This document shows, piece after piece, positions 1 to 8,002 of a stretch of 64,000 nt of DNA. This stretch comes from Sphaerisporangium perillae. GTDB lineage: Bacteria > Actinomycetota > Actinomycetes > Streptosporangiales > Streptosporangiaceae. The stretch's first letter is position 1, and each line of letters begins with the position of its first letter. The stretch covers positions 124,001 through 188,000 of the forward strand of contig NZ_JALLPO010000015.1 in NCBI RefSeq assembly GCF_023276435.1. Direction: 5' to 3'. The notes under the pieces were generated by a model. It was given only the letters and a program-made list of their open reading frames with translations, searched no databases and was not told the DNA's origin. The translations under genes were made by a program, and so were the position numbers.

Positions 1-1197
1 GACCTGAAGGGCAACCCGTCCTTCCTGCTCGACGGGGTCGAGGTGGCCAAGACCGACGAGTCGACGGTCACGATGACCTCCAAGACCGCGAGGCCGGAGC
101 TGCCGTTCATCCTCCCGAACCCGGCACTCGGCATCCTGAACTCCAAGGTCGTCAAGGCGCACGGCGGCACCGCCGACGCCTCCGACAAGGCCGAGCAGTA
201 CCTCAACGGCGCCTCCGCCGGCTCCGGGCCCTACGAGCTGGAGTCGTTCAACACCCAGTCGCAGGTGGTGCTGAAGGCCAACGCGAAGTACTGGGGCGCG
301 AAGAAGCCCACCTACACCAAGGTCGTCATCCGCAACGTCGAGTCGGCCACCCAGAAGCTGAACGTGCAGCGCGGTGACAGCCAGGTCGCGCTCGACCTGT
401 CCGGCGACCAGATCAAGAGCGTCGGCGGGAGCTTCCAGACCCTCAAGACCGCCTCGGCGAACGTCGTCTTCCTGCTGAGCAACCAGGACGCCGCGGTCAG
501 CAAGACCACCAGCAACCCCAAGATCCTCGAAGCCATCCGCAAGGGCGTCGACTACCAGGGCCTGCTGGAACTCGCCGGCGAGGGCTCGGTGCAGGCGCCG
601 GGCGTCATCCCGACGATGCTGCTGGGCGCGCTGCCCGCCGACCAGGCCGTCAAGCGGGACGTCGAGGGCGCCAAGGCGGCCGTGGCGGCCAGCGGGGTGA
701 GCAACCCGAGCATCAAGCTGGAGTACCCGAGCGACCTAACGCTCCAGGGGCTGTCGTTCCAGCCGTTCGCCGAGCGCATCCAGGCCAACCTCAAGGAGGT
801 CGGCATCACCGTCGAGCTCGCCCCCGCCCCGGTGGCGACCGCGCTGGACAACTACCGCAACGGCAAGGAGGAGCTCGGCCTGTGGTACTGGGGTCCGGAC
901 TACCCGGACCCGACCGACTACCTGGCCTTCCTCCCCGGCAAGCTGGTCGGCCTGCGCGCCGGCTGGAAGGCCGGCGCCGACAAGGAACTGGAGGCCGTGG
1001 GCGACAAGGCGGCCACCACGATCGGTGACGACACGCGCAAGCAGCTCTACACCGACATTCAGAACAAGCTGAACGCCTCCGGCCCGTTCATCCCGCTGAT
1101 CCAGCCCAGCCAGAACATCGTGACGGCGGCGTCCGTCACCGGCCTCGCGTTCCACCCGGTGTGGACGGTCGATGTCGCAGCTCTCGGCGCCAAGTGA
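1..1197 (+). CDS. Peptide ABC transporter substrate-binding protein, family 5 (5' end outside window)
   Basis: The reading frame is open from base 1, so the signal peptide and N-terminal lobe lie outside the window; about 398 residues remain. The sequence reads as the C-terminal two thirds of a DppA/OppA-type (SBP_bac_5) extracellular binding protein: a GSGPYELESF segment near bases 220-250 that precedes an aromatic YWG, and a late GLWYWGPDYPDPTDYL segment near 880-925, both usual in this family. It is followed at once by two permeases and two ATPases in the same direction, so it is the binding component of that importer. Peptide as substrate is inferred from family and operon; a sugar or nickel ligand cannot be excluded from sequence alone. 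Confidence 0.9.
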   Translation, partial: DLKGNPSFLLDGVEVAKTDESTVTMTSKTARPELPFILPNPALGILNSKVVKAHGGTADASDKAEQYLNGASAGSGPYELESFNTQSQVVLKANAKYWGAKKPTYTKVVIRNVESATQKLNVQRGDSQVALDLSGDQIKSVGGSFQTLKTASANVVFLLSNQDAAVSKTTSNPKILEAIRKGVDYQGLLELAGEGSVQAPGVIPTMLLGALPADQAVKRDVEGAKAAVAASGVSNPSIKLEYPSDLTLQGLSFQPFAERIQANLKEVGITVELAPAPVATALDNYRNGKEELGLWYWGPDYPDPTDYLAFLPGKLVGLRAGWKAGADKELEAVGDKAATTIGDDTRKQLYTDIQNKLNASGPFIPLIQPSQNIVTAASVTGLAFHPVWTVDVAALGAK

Positions 1198-1255
1198 CGA
1201 ACCGGCGGGTGGCGCGGCGCGGAGCCGCGCCGCCCGCCGGCGCGGGAGCGGCCAT

Positions 1256-2281
1256 GTGCGGCACCCTCTGGCGCGGTTCCTGCTGCGCAGGATCGCCGTC
1301 GCGGTGCTGCTCGGCCTCGGGATCACGCTGGTCACCTTCGTCCTGACCAACCTCGTCCCCGGCGACCCGGTGACGGCCAACCTCGGCCAGCGGGCGCTCG
1401 GCGACCCGGCGATCGTCGCGCAGTTCCGCGCCGAGCACGGCCTGGACAAGTCGCTGCCGGTGCAGTACCTCACCTACCTCGGCGGGCTCGTCCAGGGCGA
1501 CCTCGGCATGAGCCAGCAGAGCCACCGTCCGGTCCTGGACGATCTGGCGGAGTTCGTCCCCTCCACGATCGAACTGGCGGGCGGCGCGATCCTGATCTCC
1601 CTGGTGGCGGGCGTCGCCTTCGGCGTCATCGCCGCGCTGCGCCGCGACCGGCTGTCGGACCAGGTGCTGCGCGTCCTCAGCCTGGTCGGCATCTCGGTGC
1701 CGACGTTCTGGCTCGCGCTGGTGGCGTTCTACGTGTTCTTCTTCCGGCTGCAGATCACCCCGGGCAGCGGCCGTATCGCCCCGGACATGAACGCCCCGCC
1801 GGGCGTCACCGGCCTGTACACCCTCGACGCCGCCCTCGCGGGGCAGTGGGACGTGTTCGCCTCGGCCGTGGGCCACCTGCTGACCCCCGCGCTGGTGCTC
1901 GCCGCCTACACGATCGGGCTGCTCACCCGCTTCACCCGGTCGGCGGTGCTGGAGGTGCTCGGGCAGGACTACGTGCGCGCGGCGCGGGCCAAGGGCCTGC
2001 CGGGCCGGGTGATCCTGTTCCGGTACGTGCTGCGCTCGGCGCTCGTCCCGATCATCACGGTGGCCGGTCTCGCCTTCGGCAGCCTGCTGTCCGGCACGGT
2101 GCTGGTCGAGTCGGTGTTCGCGCGACCGGGCATCGGCCAGTACGCCTACAAGAGCGCCACGACGCTGGACCTGCCCGCCGTCATGGGCGTCGGTCTGGTC
2201 GTCGGCTGCGTGTACGTCCTGATCAACCTGGTGGTCGACATCCTGTACGGGGTCATCGACCCGAGAGTGAGGCTCGCGTGA
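1256..2281 (+). CDS. Peptide ABC transporter permease (DppB-like)
   Basis: A 341-residue inner-membrane permease of the BPD_transp_1 family. The N terminus RHPLARFLLRRIAVAVLLG followed by TNLVPGDP is the standard DppB opening, and a cytoplasmic EAA-type loop lies near GQDYVRAARAKGLPG. I chose GTG 1256 because GGGAG lies 7 bases upstream and the protein then begins exactly where the family does. An in-frame ATG at 1172 would add 28 low-complexity Ala/Arg residues and overlap the binding-protein gene by 26 bases, so it is less likely but possible. Six transmembrane segments are expected. It pairs with the DppC-like permease 31 bases downstream. Confidence 0.92.
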   Translation: MRHPLARFLLRRIAVAVLLGLGITLVTFVLTNLVPGDPVTANLGQRALGDPAIVAQFRAEHGLDKSLPVQYLTYLGGLVQGDLGMSQQSHRPVLDDLAEFVPSTIELAGGAILISLVAGVAFGVIAALRRDRLSDQVLRVLSLVGISVPTFWLALVAFYVFFFRLQITPGSGRIAPDMNAPPGVTGLYTLDAALAGQWDVFASAVGHLLTPALVLAAYTIGLLTRFTRSAVLEVLGQDYVRAARAKGLPGRVILFRYVLRSALVPIITVAGLAFGSLLSGTVLVESVFARPGIGQYAYKSATTLDLPAVMGVGLVVGCVYVLINLVVDILYGVIDPRVRLA

Positions 2282-2312
2282 TCGCCCGCGTCCGCCGGAC
2301 AGGGGGGCCGGC

Positions 2313-3164
2313 GTGAGGATCCTTTCGCGCCTTCCCGAGGCATGGCGGCAGCCGCTCGCCATCGCGGGCGGGGTGGTGGCGCTGGCCTGGCTGGTCATCG
2401 CCGCCGCGGCTCCGCTGCTCGCGCCGCACGACCCGCTGGCCCAGGACCTGCCGAGGCTGGCCGCTCCCGGCCCCGGGCACTGGTTCGGGACCGACCAGCT
2501 CGGCCGGGACATCCTGTCCCGGATCATGTACGGCGCGCGGGTGTCCATCCCGCTGACGTTGCTGCTGGTGGTGCTGTCGCTGCTGATCGGCGGCCTCCTC
2601 GGCGCCTGCGCCGGATATTTCGGCAGATGGGTGGGAGAGGGGATCATGCGGCTCGCCGACCTGGTCTTCGCCTTCCCGACCGTCATCCTCGCGATGGTCG
2701 TCGCCGCCGCCCTCGGGGCCAGCCTCACCAACGCGGTGCTGGCGGTGCTCGTCGTGGCCTGGCCCGCGTACGCCCGCGTGACGCGCGGCCTGGTCCTCGG
2801 CATGCGGGAACGCGAGTTCGTGCTCAGCGGCCGGCTGCTCGGCTTCTCCGCCTGGAAGTCCCTGCGCGTGGACGTGCTGCCCAACGTCACCGGGCCGATC
2901 CTCGTGCTGGCCACCCTCGACATCGGCACCGCGCTGCTCCTGCTGTCGGGACTGTCCTTCCTCGGGCTCGGGGCCAAGCCCCCCTCCCCCGAGTGGGGCG
3001 CGATGGTCGCCTCCGGCGTGGAGGTCTTCGACAGCTGGTGGGTCGCGACCTTCCCGGGCCTGGCCATCCTGACCGTGGTGCTCGCGTTCAACTTCCTCGG
3101 CGACACGCTGCGCGACGCCCTGGACCCGCGCACGGCCCGCGCCATCAAGGAGCGTGCGCTTTGA
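2313..3164 (+). CDS. Peptide ABC transporter permease (DppC-like)
   Basis: A 283-residue permease beginning at GTG 2313. It has a first transmembrane helix near residues 15-38, then the DppC hallmark HWFGTDQLGRDILSRIMYGAR near residue 55, which precedes the five-helix BPD_transp_1 domain, and the family motif LLSGLSFLGLGAKPPSPEWG near residue 210. It ends in a TTGA overlap with the next gene, so the operon is translationally coupled. It forms the second half of the membrane channel with the upstream DppB-like protein. Confidence 0.93.
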   Translation: MRILSRLPEAWRQPLAIAGGVVALAWLVIAAAAPLLAPHDPLAQDLPRLAAPGPGHWFGTDQLGRDILSRIMYGARVSIPLTLLLVVLSLLIGGLLGACAGYFGRWVGEGIMRLADLVFAFPTVILAMVVAAALGASLTNAVLAVLVVAWPAYARVTRGLVLGMREREFVLSGRLLGFSAWKSLRVDVLPNVTGPILVLATLDIGTALLLLSGLSFLGLGAKPPSPEWGAMVASGVEVFDSWWVATFPGLAILTVVLAFNFLGDTLRDALDPRTARAIKERAL

Positions 3165-4045
3165 CCGCCAACGACCAAAGGGACGCGGCGCCGGTGCTGA
3201 GCGTCGAGGGCCTGACCGTCTCCATCGGCGAGCACGAGATCCTGCGCGGAGTGGACCTCGTCCTCACGCCCGGCCGCGTCCATGGCCTGGCGGGCGAGAG
3301 CGGGTCGGGCAAGACGATGACCGGACTCGCCGCGCTCGGCCTGCTCCCGCACGGCGCCCGCGCCGGCGGCCGGATCCTCCTCGACGGGCGCGACCTGCTC
3401 GCCCTGTCCCAGCGCGACCTGAACGCGATCAGGGGACGCGAGATCGCCATGGTGTTCCAGGACCCGGCGACCAGCCTCCACCCGATGCTGACGATCGGCC
3501 GCCAGCTCACCGAGCACATGCGGCACCACCTGCGGCTCGGCAAGGCCGAGGCGCGGGCCCGGGCGATCGGGCTGCTCGGGCAGGTGCGGATCCCCGGCCC
3601 GGCGGCGGCGATCGACCGCTACCCGCACCAGTTCTCCGGCGGCATGCGCCAGCGCATCGCCATCGCGATCGCGCTCGCCTGCGGCCCGAAGGTCCTGATC
3701 GCCGACGAGCCGACCACCGCGCTGGACGTGACCGTCCAGGCGGGGGTCCTGCGGCTGCTCAGAAGCCTGTGCGACGACCTCGGGCTCGCCGTGCTGCTGG
3801 TCACGCACGACCTCGGCGTCATGTCGGCGGTCGCCGACGAGGTCAGCGTCATGCGCGAGGGGCTCGTGCTGGAGACCGGCCCGCGCGGGCGGGTCCTACG
3901 CGAACCGGAACACCCCTACACCCGCGCCCTCCTGGACGCACTGCCGAGGGAGGGCTCCGCGACGCCCACCGACGCACCACCGAAGGACGGCTCGGACGCA
4001 CTGCCCGGCGAGGGCTCGGACGCACTGCCGAGGGAGGGCTCGTGA
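3161..4045 (+). CDS. Peptide ABC transporter ATPase (DppD-like) with repeat tail
   Basis: A 294-residue ATPase starting at TTG 3161, which overlaps the previous stop as TTGA; AAGGAG sits 8 bases upstream. Walker A GESGSGKT is at residues 45-52, the signature FSGGMRQR is near 157, Walker B is LIADEPT, and the H-loop is in LLVTHDL. Members of this family usually end in a cysteine-containing oligopeptide domain (RCP motif). Here, after HPYTRALLDALP, that domain is missing and is replaced by four copies of an 8-residue unit like DALPREGS. The ATPase core looks complete. It should dimerise with the DppF-like ATPase that follows. Confidence 0.9.
   Translation: MTANDQRDAAPVLSVEGLTVSIGEHEILRGVDLVLTPGRVHGLAGESGSGKTMTGLAALGLLPHGARAGGRILLDGRDLLALSQRDLNAIRGREIAMVFQDPATSLHPMLTIGRQLTEHMRHHLRLGKAEARARAIGLLGQVRIPGPAAAIDRYPHQFSGGMRQRIAIAIALACGPKVLIADEPTTALDVTVQAGVLRLLRSLCDDLGLAVLLVTHDLGVMSAVADEVSVMREGLVLETGPRGRVLREPEHPYTRALLDALPREGSATPTDAPPKDGSDALPGEGSDALPREGS
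3935..4042 (+). repeat. 24-bp coding tandem repeat at the DppD C terminus
   Basis: Four copies of a 24-base unit lie at 3935-3958, 3971-3994, 3995-4018 and 4019-4042, with a 12-base interruption after the first. Each encodes a variant of DALPREGS. The last copy ends in GGGAGGGCTC, which is also the ribosome-binding site of the next gene (GTG 4042), so the expansion has multiplied a Shine-Dalgarno sequence inside the coding region. Confidence 0.9.
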
Positions 4046-4956
4046 GCCTGCTGACCGTGGAGGACCTGGTCGTCGACCACCGGACGCCGGGCAGGCCCGC
4101 CGTGCGGGCGGTGGCCGGGGCCAGCCTGAGCGTGGCGGCCGGCGAGGTGGTCGGCCTGGTCGGGGAGTCGGGGTGTGGCAAGTCCACGCTCGCCCGCGCC
4201 GTGTGCGGGCTGGTCCCCGCCGGCGGCGGGACGGTCTCGTTCGAGGGCGGCCCGGTCACCCCCCTCGGCCTGCGCCGCAGGGACCGGGCGCTGACCAAGA
4301 TCCAGATGGTCTTCCAGGACCCCTACGCCTCGCTCAACCCCCGGCGGCGAGTCGGCGCGCAGATCGCCGACGGCCTGGCCACGGCCGGGGACCGCGAGAC
4401 CACCGCCGGCGGCATGCTGGAGCGGGTCGGCCTGCCGGCCCGCATGGCCGAACGCTATCCGCACGAGTTCTCCGGCGGGCAGCGCCAGCGGATCGCGATC
4501 GCGCGGGCCCTGGCGGCCCGTCCCTCGCTGCTCATCGGGGACGAGCCGATCTCCGCGCTGGACGCCTCCGCGCAGGCGCAGGTGGCGACCCTCATGCGCA
4601 ACCTCGCCGTCGAGTCGGGCGCGGGTCTGCTGTTCATCAGCCACGACCTGTCGGTCGTCCGGCTGATCGCGGACCGGATCGCCGTGATGTACCTGGGGAA
4701 GATCGTCGAGACCGGGCCGACCGCCGAGATCTGGGCCGATCCCCGCCATCCCTACACCCAGGCGCTGCTGCGGGCCATCCCGGAGCCGGACGGTCTCGGC
4801 CGGCTGCCGGAGGAGCTGCCCGGAGACGTGCCCGACCCGGCGGACCCGCCACCTGGATGCCGGTTCCACCCGCGGTGCCCGGTGGCGATGGACGTGTGCG
4901 CCGAGAAGGAGCCCGCCTTCGGGCCGGTGTCCTGCTGGCTGCATCCGCCCGCATGA
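4042..4956 (+). CDS. Peptide ABC transporter ATPase (DppF-like)
   Basis: A 304-residue ATPase beginning at GTG 4042 in a GTGA overlap with the DppD-like gene. Walker A GESGCGKS lies near residue 38, the Q-loop is in QMVFQDPYASLNPRR, the signature is FSGGQRQRIAIARAL, Walker B is LLIGDEPISALD and the switch His is in FISHDLSVV. Unlike its partner it retains the C-terminal oligopeptide-transporter domain with GCRFHPRCP near residue 270. It supplies the second nucleotide-binding domain of the importer. Confidence 0.93.
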   Translation: MSLLTVEDLVVDHRTPGRPAVRAVAGASLSVAAGEVVGLVGESGCGKSTLARAVCGLVPAGGGTVSFEGGPVTPLGLRRRDRALTKIQMVFQDPYASLNPRRRVGAQIADGLATAGDRETTAGGMLERVGLPARMAERYPHEFSGGQRQRIAIARALAARPSLLIGDEPISALDASAQAQVATLMRNLAVESGAGLLFISHDLSVVRLIADRIAVMYLGKIVETGPTAEIWADPRHPYTQALLRAIPEPDGLGRLPEELPGDVPDPADPPPGCRFHPRCPVAMDVCAEKEPAFGPVSCWLHPPA

Positions 4957-5933
4957 CCGGCGAGGTCATGGCGGCCGTCCTCGCGCGGATGTCGGAGGCG
5001 GGCCTGGACGCGCTGGTGCTGCGCTCTTCCCCCGATCTGCGCTATGTCGCGGGGCGCGACGCCTCCGGGTTCCTCGTGCTCGTCCCGGGCCTGCCGCCCG
5101 GGTTCGCGGCGGACGCGGCGCAGGCCGCCGAGCTCATCCCGGCCTCGGTGTCGCGGGTCGGGGTGGACGGCGAGATGCGGGCGCACGAGTTGTTCGTGCT
5201 CCGCGTCGACGCCGATCTGGTCCTGGCCTCGGCCGTGCTGGACCCGCTGCGCATGCGCAAGCGCCCGGAGGAGATCGCCGCGATCGAGCGGGCCGCGGCG
5301 GCGGCCGACCGCGTGCTGGCCGCGGCGCGGGAGCTCTCCTGGTTCGGCGCCACGGAGGACGGCATGGCCCGGCGGCTGGCCGCCGGGCCCGATCCCGAGG
5401 TCGGGGTGTCGGTCGTGGTGGCGGCCGGGGAGAACACGGCCCGGCCTCGTCATGTGCCGTCCGGCCGCGTCATCAACCCGGGCGACGCGGTGACGATCCG
5501 GGTCGCGGCGCGGGCCGACGGGTACCACGCGCTCGCCAGCCGCGCCTTCGTCGTGGCCGAGCCGCCGGAGGACTTCGACGCGGTGCACGCGGTGCTGCTG
5601 TCCGCGGGCACCGCCGCCGCCGACGCCGTGCGTCCGGGCGTGACGGCCGCGGAGGTCGACGCGGCCGCCTGGACGGTGCTGGACGAGAGCGGGTACGGCC
5701 CCTACGCCACGCGGGGGACGGGCCACGGCGTCGGGCTGGACCCGCAGGAGAGGCCCTGGCTCACCGCCGCGGACCGTACCGTGCTCGCTCCGGGCATGAC
5801 CCTGGCGATCGAACCTGGCATCCACGTACCTGACCTTTACGGAGCCCAAGTCGGTGATGTAGTGGAATGCACCGAAAGTGGGGGCCGGACGATGAACCGG
5901 GCACCCCGCGCACTGCATGTCCTTGATCCATAG
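4953..5933 (+). CDS. M24 (Xaa-Pro peptidase/creatinase fold) protein lacking most metal ligands
   Basis: A 326-residue protein starting at ATG 4953 in an ATGA overlap with the ATPase gene, so it belongs to the peptide-import operon. It has the creatinase N-terminal domain (about 1-115) and the pita-bread domain (about 125-320). Functional M24 peptidases bind two metals through Asp, Asp, His, Glu, Glu. By my alignment the first Asp (normally IDxG) is Arg183, the second (SDxTRT) is Leu194, His258 in GTGHGVGL and Glu287 in AIEPG are kept, and the last Glu is Gly301. It is therefore probably not a normal metallopeptidase; a metal-free creatinase-like activity or a binding role is possible. The family assignment is firm and the activity unknown. 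Confidence 0.85.
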   Translation: MTGEVMAAVLARMSEAGLDALVLRSSPDLRYVAGRDASGFLVLVPGLPPGFAADAAQAAELIPASVSRVGVDGEMRAHELFVLRVDADLVLASAVLDPLRMRKRPEEIAAIERAAAAADRVLAAARELSWFGATEDGMARRLAAGPDPEVGVSVVVAAGENTARPRHVPSGRVINPGDAVTIRVAARADGYHALASRAFVVAEPPEDFDAVHAVLLSAGTAAADAVRPGVTAAEVDAAAWTVLDESGYGPYATRGTGHGVGLDPQERPWLTAADRTVLAPGMTLAIEPGIHVPDLYGAQVGDVVECTESGGRTMNRAPRALHVLDP

Positions 5934-6014
5934 TTTGTGGCATCTTGCCCTTCCACTGCCCTGACCTCGAATGATGCGGATTTAGGGTGATCACGAGGCG
6001 GACAGGGGGGCACG

Positions 6015-7364
6015 GTGAGGCTCTGGCACGACCGGTCCGTGCGGACCAGGCTGACGTGGGTCGCCAGCGTCGTGACGGCCTTGGCGTGCCTGGGCGTGAG
6101 CGTGCTCGTCTTCCTGGGACTGTATCGCCTGGCGATCAGCCACCAGACCCAGGACATCACGCTGGCCGATCTCCGGATCGCCCGCTCGGTCCATCAGGGC
6201 CAGCTGACCCCGATCATCAAGCCCGAGGACGACGTCAAGTACGCCCAGGTGGTCGATGACACCGGCCGCGTCATCGCCGCGACCGCGGCCATGATCGGCA
6301 AACCGCGGCTGGCCGGCTTCGCCCCGCCGGCCGAGATGGCCGAGGCGCACAAAGTGATCTGCTCGCCCCCCGGATTCCCCGACACCTGCCTGAACGTCGT
6401 CGTCCTTCGGCACTACCGGCCCCAGGGTGACTGGCTCGTCTACGGCGCCGCCCCCGTGGTCCCCTGGTACGTCGATGCGAAGCTCCTCGCGCTCGTCACG
6501 GGCACGTCCCTGTTCCTGATGGTGGTCACGGCCATCGGCACCTACCGCATCGTCCGCAAGACGCTCGCCCCCGTCGACGACGTCTGCGAGGAGCTGGCCG
6601 AGATCACCGCCTCGGACCTCAGCCGCCGGGTGCCGCTCCTCCCGCACCACGACGAGATCGGCCACCTGGCCGAGACCGTCAACCAGACCCTGGACCGGCT
6701 CCAGCAGGCGGTGGAACGGCAGCGGCGCTTCGCCTCCGACGCCGGGCACGACCTGCGCAGCCCCATCACCGCCATGCGCACTCTGGTGGAGGAGGCACTG
6801 CTTCATCCGGACGAGACCGACTGGGTCAAGATGGCTGAGGCGGTGGTCGCGAGCCTGGACCGGCTGCAGGCCATCGTGACCGACCTGCTGGTGATCGCGC
6901 GGCTGGACTCCGGCGAGAAGGTCAGCCGCAGCTACATCAACCTGCCCGAACTGGTGCGCGGCGAGGTCGGCCGCCGTCCTCGCGGTAAACGCGTCGTGCT
7001 GGACCTCCAGTCCGGCGTGGTGGTCAGCGGCGACAGGCTCCAGCTGGTGCGGCTGCTGACCAACCTGCTGGACAACGCTGAACGGCACGCCATCTCGACG
7101 GTGACCATCCTGCTGGGCCGCGACGACGGCCAGGCCATGCTGCAGGTGATCGACGACGGTGAGGGCGTCCCCCCCGAACAGCGGGAGCTGGTGTTCCAGC
7201 GCTTCACCCGGCTGCCCTCGGCCCGCAAGAAGGACCTCCAGGGGACCGGCCTCGGGCTGGCGATCGCGCGGGACATCGCCGAGCACCACGGCGGAACCCT
7301 CACCATCGAGGACTCCCCCGTCGGCGCCCGCTTCGTCCTGCGGCTGCCCATCTTGACCTTGTAG
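6015..7364 (+). CDS. Sensor histidine kinase, orphan
   Basis: A 449-residue membrane kinase from GTG 6015 with GGGGGG just upstream. Order: transmembrane helix near 13-36, an extracytoplasmic sensor region to about 155 containing two cysteines (ICSPPG and DTCLN), a second helix near 158-178, HAMP, HisKA with phospho-acceptor His245 in DAGHDLRSP, and HATPase with NLLDNAERH (N box), DDGEGVPP (G1) and GTGLGLAIA (G2). No response-regulator gene lies on either side, so its partner must be encoded elsewhere. The two extracytoplasmic cysteines could form a disulphide; the signal is unknown. Confidence 0.93.
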   Translation: MRLWHDRSVRTRLTWVASVVTALACLGVSVLVFLGLYRLAISHQTQDITLADLRIARSVHQGQLTPIIKPEDDVKYAQVVDDTGRVIAATAAMIGKPRLAGFAPPAEMAEAHKVICSPPGFPDTCLNVVVLRHYRPQGDWLVYGAAPVVPWYVDAKLLALVTGTSLFLMVVTAIGTYRIVRKTLAPVDDVCEELAEITASDLSRRVPLLPHHDEIGHLAETVNQTLDRLQQAVERQRRFASDAGHDLRSPITAMRTLVEEALLHPDETDWVKMAEAVVASLDRLQAIVTDLLVIARLDSGEKVSRSYINLPELVRGEVGRRPRGKRVVLDLQSGVVVSGDRLQLVRLLTNLLDNAERHAISTVTILLGRDDGQAMLQVIDDGEGVPPEQRELVFQRFTRLPSARKKDLQGTGLGLAIARDIAEHHGGTLTIEDSPVGARFVLRLPILTL

Positions 7365-7372
7365 CCGCTCGA

Positions 7373-7726
7373 TCAGGCCAGGTTCGCCGCGTACACGGAC
7401 ACGTCGATCTCGCTCACCTGCTCCGCCCCCATGGCGAGAGCCAGCTTGCGGTAGCGCCGGGCCTCGTCGGCGCGGCTACAGCGCTCCAGCGTCCGGGCCA
7501 GCGCCTCGTACGCCCAGCCGTTCGCCGGATCCAGGTCCAGCAGCCGCCGGAAGGTCTCCTCCGCGCGGCCAAGCTGGGCGCTGTGGAAGTAGGCCCGCCC
7601 CAGCAGTTCGACGGCCGCCCGGTTCCCCGGCTCCCGCTCGACGATCGAAGCGAGAATCCGCGCCGCACCCGGGTAGTCCTTCGCCTCGAAGAACATCGTC
7701 CCCCGCTGGTACTCCTCGTAGCTCAC
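7373..7726 (-). CDS. Small tetratricopeptide-repeat protein
   Basis: A 117-residue soluble protein. I place the start at GTG 7726, preceded by GGAGGGAG, rather than at 7804, because the extra N-terminal residues are low-complexity. Three TPR-like helix pairs are visible: the first around YEEYQRGTMFFEAKDYPGAA, then NRAAVELLGRAYFHSAQLG, then WAYEALARTLERCSRADEA. It is a protein-protein interaction module of unknown partner. It converges on the histidine kinase gene with only 8 bases between the stops. Confidence 0.8.
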   Translation of the reverse strand: MSYEEYQRGTMFFEAKDYPGAARILASIVEREPGNRAAVELLGRAYFHSAQLGRAEETFRRLLDLDPANGWAYEALARTLERCSRADEARRYRKLALAMGAEQVSEIDVSVYAANLA

Positions 7727-8002
7727 CGGCTCGTCTCCCTCCGCTGAGGGCCCGCCGGACCGGCAGACCACCCAACGCCCCTCAACACCCCCCCACCCCC
7801 GCATCTTCCCAACGGCTGCCCCCCGTCACGCCATGGGGACTCCACCCGGGATCGGAAGGTCGCACGCTGGTCCTTGAGGGTTGTTGATGATGGTCTTTGG
7901 AGGTGGGCGGGTAGGGGCCCGGGTGGCGTTGCTGTCCGCTTGTTCAGGAAGGCACTCTACGATCGACCGCCGAGATGGCCGGGGTGCCGGCGAGTGGGCC
8001 GG

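Noticed and set aside
1136-3808. An 890-residue open frame on the minus strand opposite the peptide importer
   Set aside because: Antisense shadow of conserved permease and ATPase genes; composition is Arg/Gly/Gln-rich without family features.
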